DNA from: MWDF01 sp964577435
GTDB taxonomy: Bacteria > Bacillota > DTU025 > MWDF01
Assembly: GCA_964577435.1 (NCBI GenBank)
Contig: CAZNZD010000009.1
Location: 1-39,760, forward strand
Length of the DNA stretch: 39,760 bases
Reading direction: 5' to 3'
In this document: positions 22,782 through 30,982 of the stretch, piece by piece
How positions within the stretch are numbered: the stretch's first letter is position 1
Layout: every line of letters starts with the position of its first letter
Notes under the pieces: model-generated
Told to the model about the DNA's origin: nothing
Databases searched by the model: none
What the model saw: the letters and a program-made list of their open reading frames with translations, nothing else
Made by a program: the position numbers and the translations under genes

Positions 22782-25177
22782 TGTTGGCAGGTTCTGAAGA
22801 GACACAGTACGTAACGGAGGAGGCTGGGGTCCGTGAGGCCGGTTCGGGCGGGCGCGGATCCCTTCTCACCCATACCGAGGACGGCATAAAGTACAGGGGC
22901 CTCACGCTTGACCCATTCCAGGCGCAGGCGATTTCCTACGTGGACGAGGGCCACTCCGTCATAGTCGCGGCCCCTACAGGCGTTGGAAAGACGCTCATCG
23001 CCGACTACCTCATCGAGAAGATGTTCAGGATGGGGCACAGGGTGGTCTATACAGCCCCCATCAAGGCACTATCCAACCAGAAGTTTAAGGAGTTCAAGCG
23101 CCTGCTGGGCCCCGACAACGTGGGCATAGTGACAGGCGACGTCGTCATAAACTCCCTTGCGCCGGTGCTCATCATGACCACCGAGGTCTTCAGGAACATA
23201 CTGCACCTCTCGCCGCAGGATCTCACAGGCGTCACCCACGCCATATTCGACGAGATACACTACCTCGGCGACGAGGAGCGCGGCACGGTTTGGGAGGAGT
23301 CCATCATCTTCATGCCCGAGGACATGAGGCTTCTGGGCCTTTCGGCTACAGTACCCAACGCGACCGAGCTTGCCGACTGGATCGACTCAGTGAAGAAGCA
23401 TGAGGTCAAGGTAGTAAGGCACATGAAGAGGGCAGTGCCTCTAAAGCACATGGTGTTCGAAAGGGACTTCGGGGAGGGTACCCTTGCCGACTACTTCGAC
23501 TTCAGGGCGAGGCAGGAGGCCGAGCTGATAGCGACAGGCGCGGACGAGCCCCAGTACGACGACGACGGCGTCAGGATGAGGCGCAAGCCCACGACGCACC
23601 GCGACCTTGTGAAGCATCTCATCAAGGAGGGCAGGCTCCCCTGCCTCTACTTCGTCTTCAGCCGCAAGGGCTGCGAGGAGAGGGCACAGGAGCTCATGAG
23701 GAACATCGACCTCCTGGACAAGGAGGAAAGGGGCAAGGTCGACGAGGTCTTCGAAAGAAGGCTTGCAGGCATGGGCCTTGACGCGATGCCGTCCGTAGCC
23801 GCCATGAGAAGGTGCGCGCGGCGCGGTGTGGCCTGGCATCACGCAGGGCTTCTTCCTGTCCTCAAGGAGATCGTCGAGGAGCTTTTCGAGACAAGGCTAG
23901 TGAAGATACTCTACGCCACCGAGACATTCGCGGTAGGCATCAACTTCCCTGTCAGGACGGTCTGCTTCGACTCGATGAGGAAGTTCACCGGCGTAGACTT
24001 CAGGCCGATGAGCATGCAGGAGTACTTTCAGATGGCAGGGCGCGCGGGCCGCCGCGGCATAGACAAGGTCGGCTTCGTGTATGTGCTGATAGATGCGGCA
24101 AGCTTCAGGATCGACGACTACCCGCACATAGACGAGGCGAGGATAGAGCCGCTTAGAAGCAGGTTCACCCTGTCTTACAACACTGTGCTGAACCTCCTCG
24201 AGGGAAGGACCCCCGAGGAGATAGATAATGTCCTGAGGCACAATTTCGCAAGCTACCAGAACGACAACCAGAAGGGGCGCATAAGAGCCGAGCTGGATAA
24301 GCTGAGGACCTCGGACGAGGAGCTCATGCAGACGGCCTGCAAGGACTTCGGCACCGCCTCCTGCCCCGTCTACCAGTCGATGCTCAAGGAGGAGCTGGCG
24401 CAGGAGCTGAAGCGGGTAAGGCGGGTAAGAAAGCACCAGAAGGAGAAGAAGGCCCAGCTTCTGGCGCATGTGCAGGAGCTGAGGGCGAAGCTCGCGGAGA
24501 AGACCGCCATAGACTGCCCCAAGGGGAAACGGCGGGAATGCAGGGCGCTTCTTCAAAGGCGGGGTTCATTGTCCTCGAAGGTGGACGAGCTGCAGGCGAG
24601 GCTCATGGGCATGGCGCCGGACGAGAAGTTCGTGAAGGCCTTCGACAAGAGGATCAAGGTGCTGGAGGCCCTCGGCTTCGTCGAGAAGAGGAAGCTTACA
24701 GCTAGGGGCATCATGGCTAAGGAGATCCACACCCAGGAGCTTCTGAGCACCGAGCTTGTGTTCTCGGGGCTCATCCACGAGTCGACGGTGCCGGAGGCGG
24801 TATCGCTTCTCACCTGCGTGGACTATGAGCCCAGAAGAGGCGAGATGCCCGTGCGAAGGGTGAACTTCGACATAGAGTCGGTCTTCGAGATAATCGGCAG
24901 GATTTCCGTGGCCGAGGAGCAGCACCTGGGGGCAAGCAGCATAAGCTTCTTCACGGGGATGGCGGACCTCGCCTACAAATGGAGCATGGGGGCAGAGTTC
25001 CCGGAGCTTGTCAGGTCCGCCGGATACGCCGAGGGCGACATCGTGCATTCGTTCAGAAGGACCATAGACCTCATAAGGCAGATCAGGTCAGCCAACAGGG
25101 CGGACGAGATGCTGTCAGGTAAGTTAAGAGATTGCATGGACAGCCTTGACAGGGGAGTAGTCGAGGTGGTCTTGTAA
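22778..25177 (+). CDS. Ski2-like DExH-box RNA helicase
   Basis: The protein is 799 residues and has all superfamily 2 motifs: Walker A APTGVGKT (65-72), TAPIKALSNQK, motif II DEIH (158-161), SAT and QMAGRAGRRG (from 418). The tail has a charged coiled-coil arch (about 510-600) and a DSHCT-like C-terminus (VYEPRR region and DLAYKWSMG). This matches the Ski2/Mtr4-like group, including actinobacterial HelY and plastid ISE2, which act in RNA processing or decay. Three in-frame starts (22778, 22781, 22784) cluster after GGAGG at 22773-22777; TTG 22784 has the best spacing. It overlaps the MoaD-like gene by 4 bases, though its link to AOR may be only transcriptional. Confidence 0.9.
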   Translation: MMLAGSEETQYVTEEAGVREAGSGGRGSLLTHTEDGIKYRGLTLDPFQAQAISYVDEGHSVIVAAPTGVGKTLIADYLIEKMFRMGHRVVYTAPIKALSNQKFKEFKRLLGPDNVGIVTGDVVINSLAPVLIMTTEVFRNILHLSPQDLTGVTHAIFDEIHYLGDEERGTVWEESIIFMPEDMRLLGLSATVPNATELADWIDSVKKHEVKVVRHMKRAVPLKHMVFERDFGEGTLADYFDFRARQEAELIATGADEPQYDDDGVRMRRKPTTHRDLVKHLIKEGRLPCLYFVFSRKGCEERAQELMRNIDLLDKEERGKVDEVFERRLAGMGLDAMPSVAAMRRCARRGVAWHHAGLLPVLKEIVEELFETRLVKILYATETFAVGINFPVRTVCFDSMRKFTGVDFRPMSMQEYFQMAGRAGRRGIDKVGFVYVLIDAASFRIDDYPHIDEARIEPLRSRFTLSYNTVLNLLEGRTPEEIDNVLRHNFASYQNDNQKGRIRAELDKLRTSDEELMQTACKDFGTASCPVYQSMLKEELAQELKRVRRVRKHQKEKKAQLLAHVQELRAKLAEKTAIDCPKGKRRECRALLQRRGSLSSKVDELQARLMGMAPDEKFVKAFDKRIKVLEALGFVEKRKLTARGIMAKEIHTQELLSTELVFSGLIHESTVPEAVSLLTCVDYEPRRGEMPVRRVNFDIESVFEIIGRISVAEEQHLGASSISFFTGMADLAYKWSMGAEFPELVRSAGYAEGDIVHSFRRTIDLIRQIRSANRADEMLSGKLRDCMDSLDRGVVEVVL

Positions 25178-25201
25178 CGAAAAGGCCAGCTCAGAAAGCT
25201 C

Positions 25202-25242
25202 AACCCCGGCTGGAAGCTTCTTCCGGTCGGGGTTCCTTTATT
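25202..25242 (+). terminator. Hairpin terminator of the AOR-helicase operon
   Basis: A 15-base-pair stem with two G-U pairs (25202-25216 with 25220-25234) and a three-base loop is followed by CCTTTATT. It begins 25 bases after the helicase stop. Confidence 0.78.
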
Positions 25243-25317
25243 GGTGAAAATGGTACAATAGCAGGAGAAAGTAATTCGACGTGGAATAAAATCAAGAAAT
25301 ATCCTTGGAGGTGCGAC

Positions 25318-25902
25318 ATGGAGAACAAGATAGTACCCCGCTGGGAATGGAGGACTTTCGGAGAGGACTTCCCGGCCGACGAGAAGAAGATCAGGACTTA
25401 TGGCGAACCGGCCCCGAGGAAGAGCGAAGAAGCATACATTCTCTCCAGGAGAAGCGACGAGAACACAAAGATCAGAGACGGCCTGATGGATATCAAGTCC
25501 CTTCAGGAAGTGAACGCAGACAAGCTCGAGCAGTGGAAGCCGATAATGAAGGAGGCGTTCCCGCTCAATGCAGAGAAACTCGCCAAGCTATTTTCGATAT
25601 TTAAGGTGGAGCTTCCCAAGCTCGCACGGACCGAATACACATATGAGCAGTTCTTGGATGAGCTCATCCGCCCCAACAAGGACCTTGTGGTAGTGGAAGT
25701 GAAGAAGGAGAGGTACGGCTACACCATAAACGAGGCGACGGTGGAGTTCGCGCTCACCTGGTTCAACGGCGTGCCGCTTAAGACCTTCTGCGTGGAGCAC
25801 GCGGACCCGGCCCTCGTCATGAAGACGGTGAAGGAGCTAGGGCTGTCGGGCTATCCGAACATCAACTACATCAAGGCGATGAAGAAGACCGTGGGCTTCT
25901 AG
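25318..25902 (+). CDS. CYTH-like domain protein, possible polyphosphate-related enzyme
   Basis: This 194-residue protein begins WEWRTFGEDF and continues with EAYILSRRSDENTKIRDGLMDIK, a pattern like the alternating acidic and basic strand residues of CYTH (triphosphate tunnel) proteins. The C-terminal part has FALTWFNGVPLKTFCVEHAD and GYPNINYIKAMKK. The canonical CYTH ExExK signature is not fully present (WEWR instead), so this assignment is tentative. It has no signal peptide. It lies 23 bases upstream of a Ppx/GppA exopolyphosphatase, and both probably form one operon after a GGAGGTGCGAC ribosome binding site. CYTH proteins often hydrolyse triphosphates or polyphosphate, which would fit; this is an inference. 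Confidence 0.5.
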   Translation: MENKIVPRWEWRTFGEDFPADEKKIRTYGEPAPRKSEEAYILSRRSDENTKIRDGLMDIKSLQEVNADKLEQWKPIMKEAFPLNAEKLAKLFSIFKVELPKLARTEYTYEQFLDELIRPNKDLVVVEVKKERYGYTINEATVEFALTWFNGVPLKTFCVEHADPALVMKTVKELGLSGYPNINYIKAMKKTVGF

Positions 25903-25925
25903 GCCGGCGGTCCGGGAGGAAACAA

Positions 25926-26846
25926 ATGGGAAGGAAAGCCGTCATTGATATTGGCACAAATTCCATCAAGTTCATTCTGGCCGAGATGGGGAAAGACGGG
26001 CAGTTTGCGGCCATTATGGACAAGAACAACATAGCCCAGCTGGGAGAGGGTCTGAAGGAGACAGGGAAGATAAGCCCGGAGGCGATGGCGAGAAACTGCG
26101 CGGCAATCAAGGAGTTCGCAGAGACCGCAAGGGCGAACGGCGCAGATGAGATCTTCGCCGTGGGCACTATGGCACTCAGGAAGGCATCCAACACCGCCGA
26201 CTTCGTCAAGATGGTCAAGGACGAGACGAAAGTCGATATACGGGTAATACCGGGCGACGAAGAGGCAAAGTACTCTTACCTTGCAGTTGTCTCCGGCATA
26301 GACCTCGGCCAGGGCAAGCTCGCCATAATAGACACAGGCGGCGGCAGCACCGAGTTCGTGTTCGGCGAGGGGGACCGCCTGGATAGAAGGTTCAGCCTCG
26401 AGCTGGGTGCCATCAGGATCACAGAGGAGTTCCTCAAGGACGACCCTGTGACTGCGGAAGGCGTGTCAGCTGCAGCAAAGAGCATAGACGCGTTCCTTAC
26501 CGAAAACAGCGTGAATGGCAAGGTAGACAAGCTTGTCGGGATGGGCGGCGGCATAACGAGCATGGCATCGGTTATGTTCGAGATGGTGGACTACGACCCC
26601 GACAGGGTGCAGGGCTCGACGCTAAGCCTCGCTGAGGTTGAAAAGCAGATAGCGATGTATAGCGCAAGGACGATCGAGCAGAGGCGCTCGATTGTGGGAC
26701 TGCAGCCTAAGAGGGCGGACACGATACTGGCAAGCGCGCTCATCGTGAGGGGCATCATGCTGAGGCTTGCGGTCGATGGCCTTACGGTCAGCGACAGGGG
26801 CTTAAGGCACGGCCTTCTGTACGATGTAGGAAAGGCAAGCAAGTAA
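25926..26846 (+). CDS. ppx: Ppx/GppA-family exopolyphosphatase
   Basis: The 306-residue protein has the actin-fold signatures of the Ppx/GppA family: the phosphate loop IDIGTNSIKFIL (residues 6-17), IIDTGGGSTEFVFGEG (about 136-151) and LVGMGGGITSMASV near residue 205. The length is that of the short form without the C-terminal HD domain. It removes phosphate from polyphosphate ends or from pppGpp; the sequence does not separate the two. GGGAGG precedes the ATG by 6 bases. The preceding CYTH-like gene supports a polyphosphate or nucleotide phosphate role. Confidence 0.9.
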   Translation: MGRKAVIDIGTNSIKFILAEMGKDGQFAAIMDKNNIAQLGEGLKETGKISPEAMARNCAAIKEFAETARANGADEIFAVGTMALRKASNTADFVKMVKDETKVDIRVIPGDEEAKYSYLAVVSGIDLGQGKLAIIDTGGGSTEFVFGEGDRLDRRFSLELGAIRITEEFLKDDPVTAEGVSAAAKSIDAFLTENSVNGKVDKLVGMGGGITSMASVMFEMVDYDPDRVQGSTLSLAEVEKQIAMYSARTIEQRRSIVGLQPKRADTILASALIVRGIMLRLAVDGLTVSDRGLRHGLLYDVGKASK

Positions 26847-26890
26847 CAGCATTCATCATATAGGCAAAGGCCAATAAGGAGGCAGAAGCA

Positions 26891-27856
26891 ATGAAGACCA
26901 GGAAAATCGCGATGCTCATGGTATTCGTCTTGGCAATGGCTTCACTGGCGCTTGGCGTCAGCGCGGCTGACTTCCCCACCAAACCCATCCATATCGTAAA
27001 CTACGTGGCGGCAGGCGGAGTGATGGACGTCACCACCCGCAAGTTCGTCGACATCGCGTCCAAGTACACCAAGGCCGTGTTCGTGGTCGAGAACAAGACC
27101 GGAGCCGGCGGCTTGATTGCACAGGAGTACATACTAGAGCAGGCTGCGGACGGCTACAACATCTTCGCAGCTACCAGCTCGAACATCATCTCCATCGTAT
27201 CCGGAGGCTCGGACCAGAAGAAGTACGTCGACGGCTTCCAGTGGATATCGATGCTCATGAGGGACCCCGAGTGCGTCATCACCAGCAAGGCCGCGAAGAT
27301 CAACACCTGGCAGGACGTCCTCAAGGACGGAATCGACAAGAAGGGCAACCAGATCTGGGTGGGTCCGTCAACCGGCGGCAACGACCACCTTCTCGCCCTT
27401 AAGCTATGGGACAAGGCAGGCATGAAGGCCAAGTGGATCCCCTATGAGAGCGGACCGGCGGCAATGCTTGCGCTCATGGGCGGACAGGGAGTAGCCTACG
27501 TCGGAAACCCCGCGGACATCTCCGGAAGGCCTGACCTGAAAATCGCGGCCGTCTGCGCGCCCCAGAGGCTGAAGCAGTTCCCGGACGTTCCCACCTTCAA
27601 GGAGCTGGGCATACTTGGCATGGAAGACGAGATCATGTGGAGGGGCTTCGCCGTTAAGAGGGGCACCCCCAAGGAGGCCATCACGTGGCTTCAGGACCTC
27701 GTAGACAAGGTATATGCGGACCCCGAATGGGTTAAGTTCTTCTATGACCAGGCAATCGACGTCACCAACTACAGGGAAGATCGCTTCACGAGCCTCATCA
27801 AGGCCCAGATAGCTGACGCTACGGCATACCTCAAGGCAGAAGGGCTCTTAAAGTAA
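26891..27856 (+). CDS. tctC: Tripartite tricarboxylate transporter substrate-binding protein
   Basis: The 321-residue protein has a signal peptide (KTRKIAMLMVFVLAMASLALGVSA) and then DFPTKPIHIVNYVAAGGVMDVTTRKF, the conserved start of TctC/Bug proteins, followed by VVENKTGAGGLIAQEYI. It binds a carboxylate in the periplasm and delivers it to TctA/TctB. The ligand cannot be inferred from the sequence. AGGAGG sits 6-8 bases before the ATG. A perfect hairpin separates it from tctB, which would keep its transcript more abundant than the membrane genes. Confidence 0.92.
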   Translation: MKTRKIAMLMVFVLAMASLALGVSAADFPTKPIHIVNYVAAGGVMDVTTRKFVDIASKYTKAVFVVENKTGAGGLIAQEYILEQAADGYNIFAATSSNIISIVSGGSDQKKYVDGFQWISMLMRDPECVITSKAAKINTWQDVLKDGIDKKGNQIWVGPSTGGNDHLLALKLWDKAGMKAKWIPYESGPAAMLALMGGQGVAYVGNPADISGRPDLKIAAVCAPQRLKQFPDVPTFKELGILGMEDEIMWRGFAVKRGTPKEAITWLQDLVDKVYADPEWVKFFYDQAIDVTNYREDRFTSLIKAQIADATAYLKAEGLLK

Positions 27857-27867
27857 TCAACAGGCCA

Positions 27868-27894
27868 GCGGGGCATGGAAGGTCCATGCCCCGC
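27868..27894 (+). terminator. Hairpin between tctC and tctB, partial terminator or mRNA stabiliser
   Basis: A perfect 12-base-pair stem (GCGGGGCATGGA with TCCATGCCCCGC) and a 3-base loop lie 12 bases after the tctC stop. The tail is CTTATG, not a T-tract, so partial read-through is likely. Confidence 0.55.
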
Positions 27895-27916
27895 CTTATG
27901 CACGGAGGATAATAAC

Positions 27917-28483
27917 ATGTCACTCACCTACTTCGCCGAGGGTGCCGGCCTGCTCATTATGCTGGGCGCATTCGCGGCGATAATCGCTTCGGCGGTAATC
28001 CTCGTAAGCCGTTCAAAGAAGAGATCGATGGCAGGCACGATAGGTTTGTCTATCGGGTTCATCGCGCTTGGTGCCTTTGTCCTTGTGCTCAGCGAGAACC
28101 TCTCCCACTCAGCCTTCATAGGAAACGAGGCCGCGATGATACCGAGGCTTTGGGCAGGCATACTGATCCCCATAGGTCTTTTCCTCATTTACAGGGCCCT
28201 AACAGGCCATGAGGAGGAGCCTGAGGAGGGGGGAAGGCTTGACAAGGTCGTAGCAGTTGCAGCAGTGCTGGTCGTCATGGTGTTTCTTATGAAGTACCTT
28301 GGCTACTTCATATGCTCGGCGATATTCGTGTTCGCCTGCATGTACATACTCGATTACAGGAGATACCTTACTATGACGGCCCTTTCCCTGGCATGGGTGG
28401 CCTTCTCCTACTTATTATTCTACAGGCTGCTCTGGGTAACGCTTCCGATCGGAACAGTCATCAAGGCTATCTTCAAGATCTAG
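27917..28483 (+). CDS. tctB: Tripartite tricarboxylate transporter small membrane subunit
   Basis: The 188-residue protein has four predicted membrane helices with a central cytoplasmic loop (GHEEEPEEGGRLDKV), as expected for TctB. The start at ATG 27917 follows GGAGG with normal spacing; a longer reading of the frame from 27875 would overlap the hairpin. It lies between tctC and tctA, the common gene order. TctB stabilises or assists TctA in the inner membrane. Confidence 0.87.
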   Translation: MSLTYFAEGAGLLIMLGAFAAIIASAVILVSRSKKRSMAGTIGLSIGFIALGAFVLVLSENLSHSAFIGNEAAMIPRLWAGILIPIGLFLIYRALTGHEEEPEEGGRLDKVVAVAAVLVVMVFLMKYLGYFICSAIFVFACMYILDYRRYLTMTALSLAWVAFSYLLFYRLLWVTLPIGTVIKAIFKI

Positions 28484-28510
28484 CCTTGGGGCGGCAAAGG
28501 AGAACTTAAT

Positions 28511-29998
28511 ATGGTATTCAACAACCTTCTGGATGCTCTTGTCAGGATAATGAACCTTCAGTCCATCTTCATGATGGTCCTAGGTGTCATAGTCGGCATA
28601 ATTGCAGGCGCCATGCCCGGCATCTCCCCGTCGATGGGAGTAGCCCTAATGGTCCCCTTCACGTTCAAGATGGACGCCTCAAACGCGATAATCTTCCTCG
28701 TGGCGATCTACATCGCCGCAAACTACGGCGGGGCGATAACCGCTGTGACAATCAACACGCCTGGCACTCCCTCCGCCGCCGTCACAAGCTTCGACGGCTA
28801 TCCCCTGGCAAGGCAGGGCAAAGCTGGATGGGGGCTCGGAATGGCGCTTGTCGCCTCCACAGTCGGCGGGATGATAAGCATAGTGATACTGATCCTTTTC
28901 GCAGAGCCCCTTGCGAAAGTGGCGCTCAGGTTCTGGCCGCAGGAATATTTCTCGCTCGCCGTGCTTGGGCTCTCCGCGACAGCCTCCTTGGGCGGCAAGA
29001 ACTGGCTCAAGATACTGGTCTCGACGCTCATTGGCCTGCTGCTGTGCACGGTAGGCATGGACCCAGTCCTGGGTGTCAGCAGGTTCAACTTCGGCTACAT
29101 ACCGCTATATGACGGCTTCACCTTCGTTCCTGCCCTGATCGGGCTTCTTGCGATAAGCGAGGTATTCACCGAGATATCGGAGTTCAACTTCGCTACCCAG
29201 AACGTGCAGATGGCGATTAAGTCTAGCTGGCCGGGCATCAAGGACTACTGGAAGACCAGATGGACCATCTTCCGCGCATCGATCATCGGCACAGTCGTCG
29301 GCATATTCCCCGGCGCCGGGGCTACGATTGCGGCATTCATCTCCTATAACTTCGAAAGGCGCATAAGCAAGCATCCTGAGAAGTTCGGCACAGGTATTCC
29401 TGAGGGTGTATGCGCAGGCGAGGCCGCCGACAGCGCATCGGTAGGCGGGGCCCTGGTTCCAACGCTCACCCTCGGCGTCCCCGGAAGCGCCACCACGGCT
29501 ATACTTGTCGGAGCCCTCATGATACATGACCTGCAGCCGGGCCCCGAGCTGTTCACGAAGCATCCGGACGTCGTGTATAACCTTTACAGCTCCATGTTCG
29601 TCTCTAACGTGATAATGCTCGTCGTCGGAATGTGGGGGGCGAAACTTTGGGCCAACGTTACAAGGGTCAGGAAGGAAGTCCTCTTCCCGTTCATCTTCTC
29701 ATTCGCGATGATAGGCAGCTACGCGGTGCGCTCGTCTATGGTTGACGTCGGCATTTGCATCGGCTTCGGCCTGTTCGGCTTCATCATGAGGAAGTTCAAG
29801 TTCCCGCTTCCCCCTATGGTGCTGGGAATGGTGCTGGGCACGATGGCCGAGGTGAACCTGAGAAGGGCGGTCATGCTGGGCGGGACATGGGCGGTGTTCC
29901 AAAGGCCGATAAGCCTGACTCTCCTGATTATCTCGGCACTGTCATTCGGTATACCGATATTCGCGGAGATTAAGTCAAGAAGGAAGAAGGCGGCTTAA
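28511..29998 (+). CDS. tctA: Tripartite tricarboxylate transporter large membrane subunit
   Basis: The 495-residue protein is full length for TctA, with about 12 membrane helices. Conserved family blocks are visible: GIIAGAMPGISPSMGVALMVPFTF, YGGAITAVTINTPGTPSAAVTSFDGYPLARQGKAG, IGTVVGIFPGAGATIAAFISYNFE and GGALVPTLTLGVPGSATTAILVGALM. It forms the sodium- or proton-coupled channel that takes substrate from TctC. The gene is 27 bases after tctB and ends with a terminator hairpin. Confidence 0.94.
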   Translation: MVFNNLLDALVRIMNLQSIFMMVLGVIVGIIAGAMPGISPSMGVALMVPFTFKMDASNAIIFLVAIYIAANYGGAITAVTINTPGTPSAAVTSFDGYPLARQGKAGWGLGMALVASTVGGMISIVILILFAEPLAKVALRFWPQEYFSLAVLGLSATASLGGKNWLKILVSTLIGLLLCTVGMDPVLGVSRFNFGYIPLYDGFTFVPALIGLLAISEVFTEISEFNFATQNVQMAIKSSWPGIKDYWKTRWTIFRASIIGTVVGIFPGAGATIAAFISYNFERRISKHPEKFGTGIPEGVCAGEAADSASVGGALVPTLTLGVPGSATTAILVGALMIHDLQPGPELFTKHPDVVYNLYSSMFVSNVIMLVVGMWGAKLWANVTRVRKEVLFPFIFSFAMIGSYAVRSSMVDVGICIGFGLFGFIMRKFKFPLPPMVLGMVLGTMAEVNLRRAVMLGGTWAVFQRPISLTLLIISALSFGIPIFAEIKSRRKKAA

Positions 29999-30008
29999 AG
30001 GGACTATA

Positions 30009-30042
30009 ATGGGGGAGGGGAGGTCCCTCCCCCATGTTTCTT
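30009..30042 (+). terminator. Terminator of the tctCBA operon
   Basis: The stem ATGGGGGAGGG/CCCTCCCCCAT (11 pairs, 5-base loop) is followed by GTTTCTT. It begins 10 bases after the tctA stop. Confidence 0.8.
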
Positions 30043-30071
30043 CCTAAGGCATCTGGAATGGAGGCGGTCTT

Positions 30072-30311
30072 ATGCCGCAGAAATCGGGAGACGATTCATG
30101 CTCGGCGGTTAAGTACCTTTTCCTTGGGCTTGGAATCGGGCTTGCAGCGGGCTTAGCCGCAGGGATCCTCCTTGCTCCGAAGCCGGGCAGCGAGACGAGG
30201 GCGGAGGTGGCCGGCGCGCTCAAGACGGCAGCTGAGGCTATGAAGGAGAGGATGGCTGCAGCCTCTGAGAGAAAGGCCGATGTAGAGGAGCTGGCCGAGG
30301 AGCTATCGTAG
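30072..30311 (+). CDS. YtxH-like small membrane protein
   Basis: The 79-residue protein has one hydrophobic segment (YLFLGLGIGLAAGLAAGILLAP, about residues 17-38) directly followed by KPGSETR, the signature of the YtxH/gas-vesicle-type family, and then a charged helical tail. YtxH-type genes are commonly found in stress or envelope operons with DUF948 proteins, as here. It is likely anchored in the inner membrane with the helix tail in the cytoplasm. The function is unknown. Confidence 0.78.
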   Translation: MPQKSGDDSCSAVKYLFLGLGIGLAAGLAAGILLAPKPGSETRAEVAGALKTAAEAMKERMAAASERKADVEELAEELS

Positions 30312-30337
30312 GCTATGGACAGGAGGGATTTGATGAA

Positions 30338-30754
30338 ATGGTCCTGACAGCAGCAGGGTTCAGGGACGTTGCGCTAGGTTTGTCGGCGCTTTTGCTTGCA
30401 GGGTTCCTGTCAGCGGCGCTCTACAGGCTCATCAGGCTTCTAACAAAGCTTGATGGCGTCATCGATGAGAACAGGAAGGATGTAAGGGATGCAGTCTCGG
30501 AGCTTCCTTCCACCATAACTGGCATAAAAGGAGCCGTCGCCGACTTGAAGGCGATATCAGGCAAGGCGGAATCTGCCGTGTCGGGGCTGGAGAGCGCGGT
30601 AACGGGTATCACGTCCACGATGAAGGGGGCGTCAACCGGCTTTTCCGATACGGTAAGGGCTGTCAGCGAGGCCGTGACCGGAATTGTCGGGCTCTTCGGC
30701 TCAAGGAAGAGGAAGGAGCCGCAGGCAGGGGACACGGAAGGTAAGCAATCCTGA
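30338..30754 (+). CDS. DUF948-like membrane protein with methyl-accepting-like helical tail
   Basis: The 138-residue protein has one N-terminal membrane helix (about residues 11-30) and then a long polar helix region with repeated Thr/Ser-Gly-Ala (AVSGLESAVTGITSTM) typical of DUF948. It ends in a basic tail (GSRKRKEPQ). It follows the YtxH-like gene by 26 bases, the usual partner in Firmicutes, and may interact with it. The biological role of the pair is not established. Confidence 0.75.
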   Translation: MVLTAAGFRDVALGLSALLLAGFLSAALYRLIRLLTKLDGVIDENRKDVRDAVSELPSTITGIKGAVADLKAISGKAESAVSGLESAVTGITSTMKGASTGFSDTVRAVSEAVTGIVGLFGSRKRKEPQAGDTEGKQS

Positions 30755-30784
30755 AGGCGAGGCGCGCTTGTAATTGAGCCCACT

Positions 30785-30812
30785 TTGAAAGGCGAGCTTA
30801 AGCTTGTATAAT
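30785..30812 (+). promoter_or_regulatory. Strong promoter of the selenocysteine tRNA gene
   Basis: TTGAAA (30785-30790), a 16-base spacer and a perfect TATAAT (30807-30812) end 10 bases before the tRNA. The transcript should start near or just before the mature 5' end. Confidence 0.78.
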
Positions 30813-30822
30813 CTTCCTAGAT

Positions 30823-30917
30823 GGGGATGGATGGGTCCCGGTGGGTTCCACGGTCTTCAAAACCGATGGCGGGCATCTGATGTCCGCGGTGGGTTCGATT
30901 CCCACACATCCCCGCCA
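30823..30917 (+). tRNA. selC: Selenocysteine tRNA (anticodon TCA)
   Basis: The 95-base gene has the acceptor GGGGATG paired to CATCCCC, discriminator G and encoded CCA. The anticodon loop CTTCAAA carries TCA (30857-30859), which reads UGA. The variable arm is long, with 8 pairs (GCGGGCAT with ATGTCCGC) and a 3-base loop, as in bacterial tRNA-Sec, and the D stem can form 6 pairs (GGGTCC with GGGTTC) with a short CGGT loop. The T arm is GTGGG-TTCGATT-CCCAC. The expected eighth acceptor pair would be G-A, a mismatch. It belongs with the selD, selA and selB genes nearby. Confidence 0.95.
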
Positions 30918-30938
30918 AGATGATCCACATGGCAGTTT

Positions 30939-30968
30939 GCATGGCGCAGGCCATGCTTTTCATTTGGG
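30939..30968 (+). terminator. Terminator of the selenocysteine tRNA gene
   Basis: GCATGGC/GCCATGC (7 pairs, 4-base loop) is followed by TTTTCATTT, 21 bases after the CCA end. Confidence 0.7.
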
Positions 30969-30982
30969 ATGGCATCGGCGGC

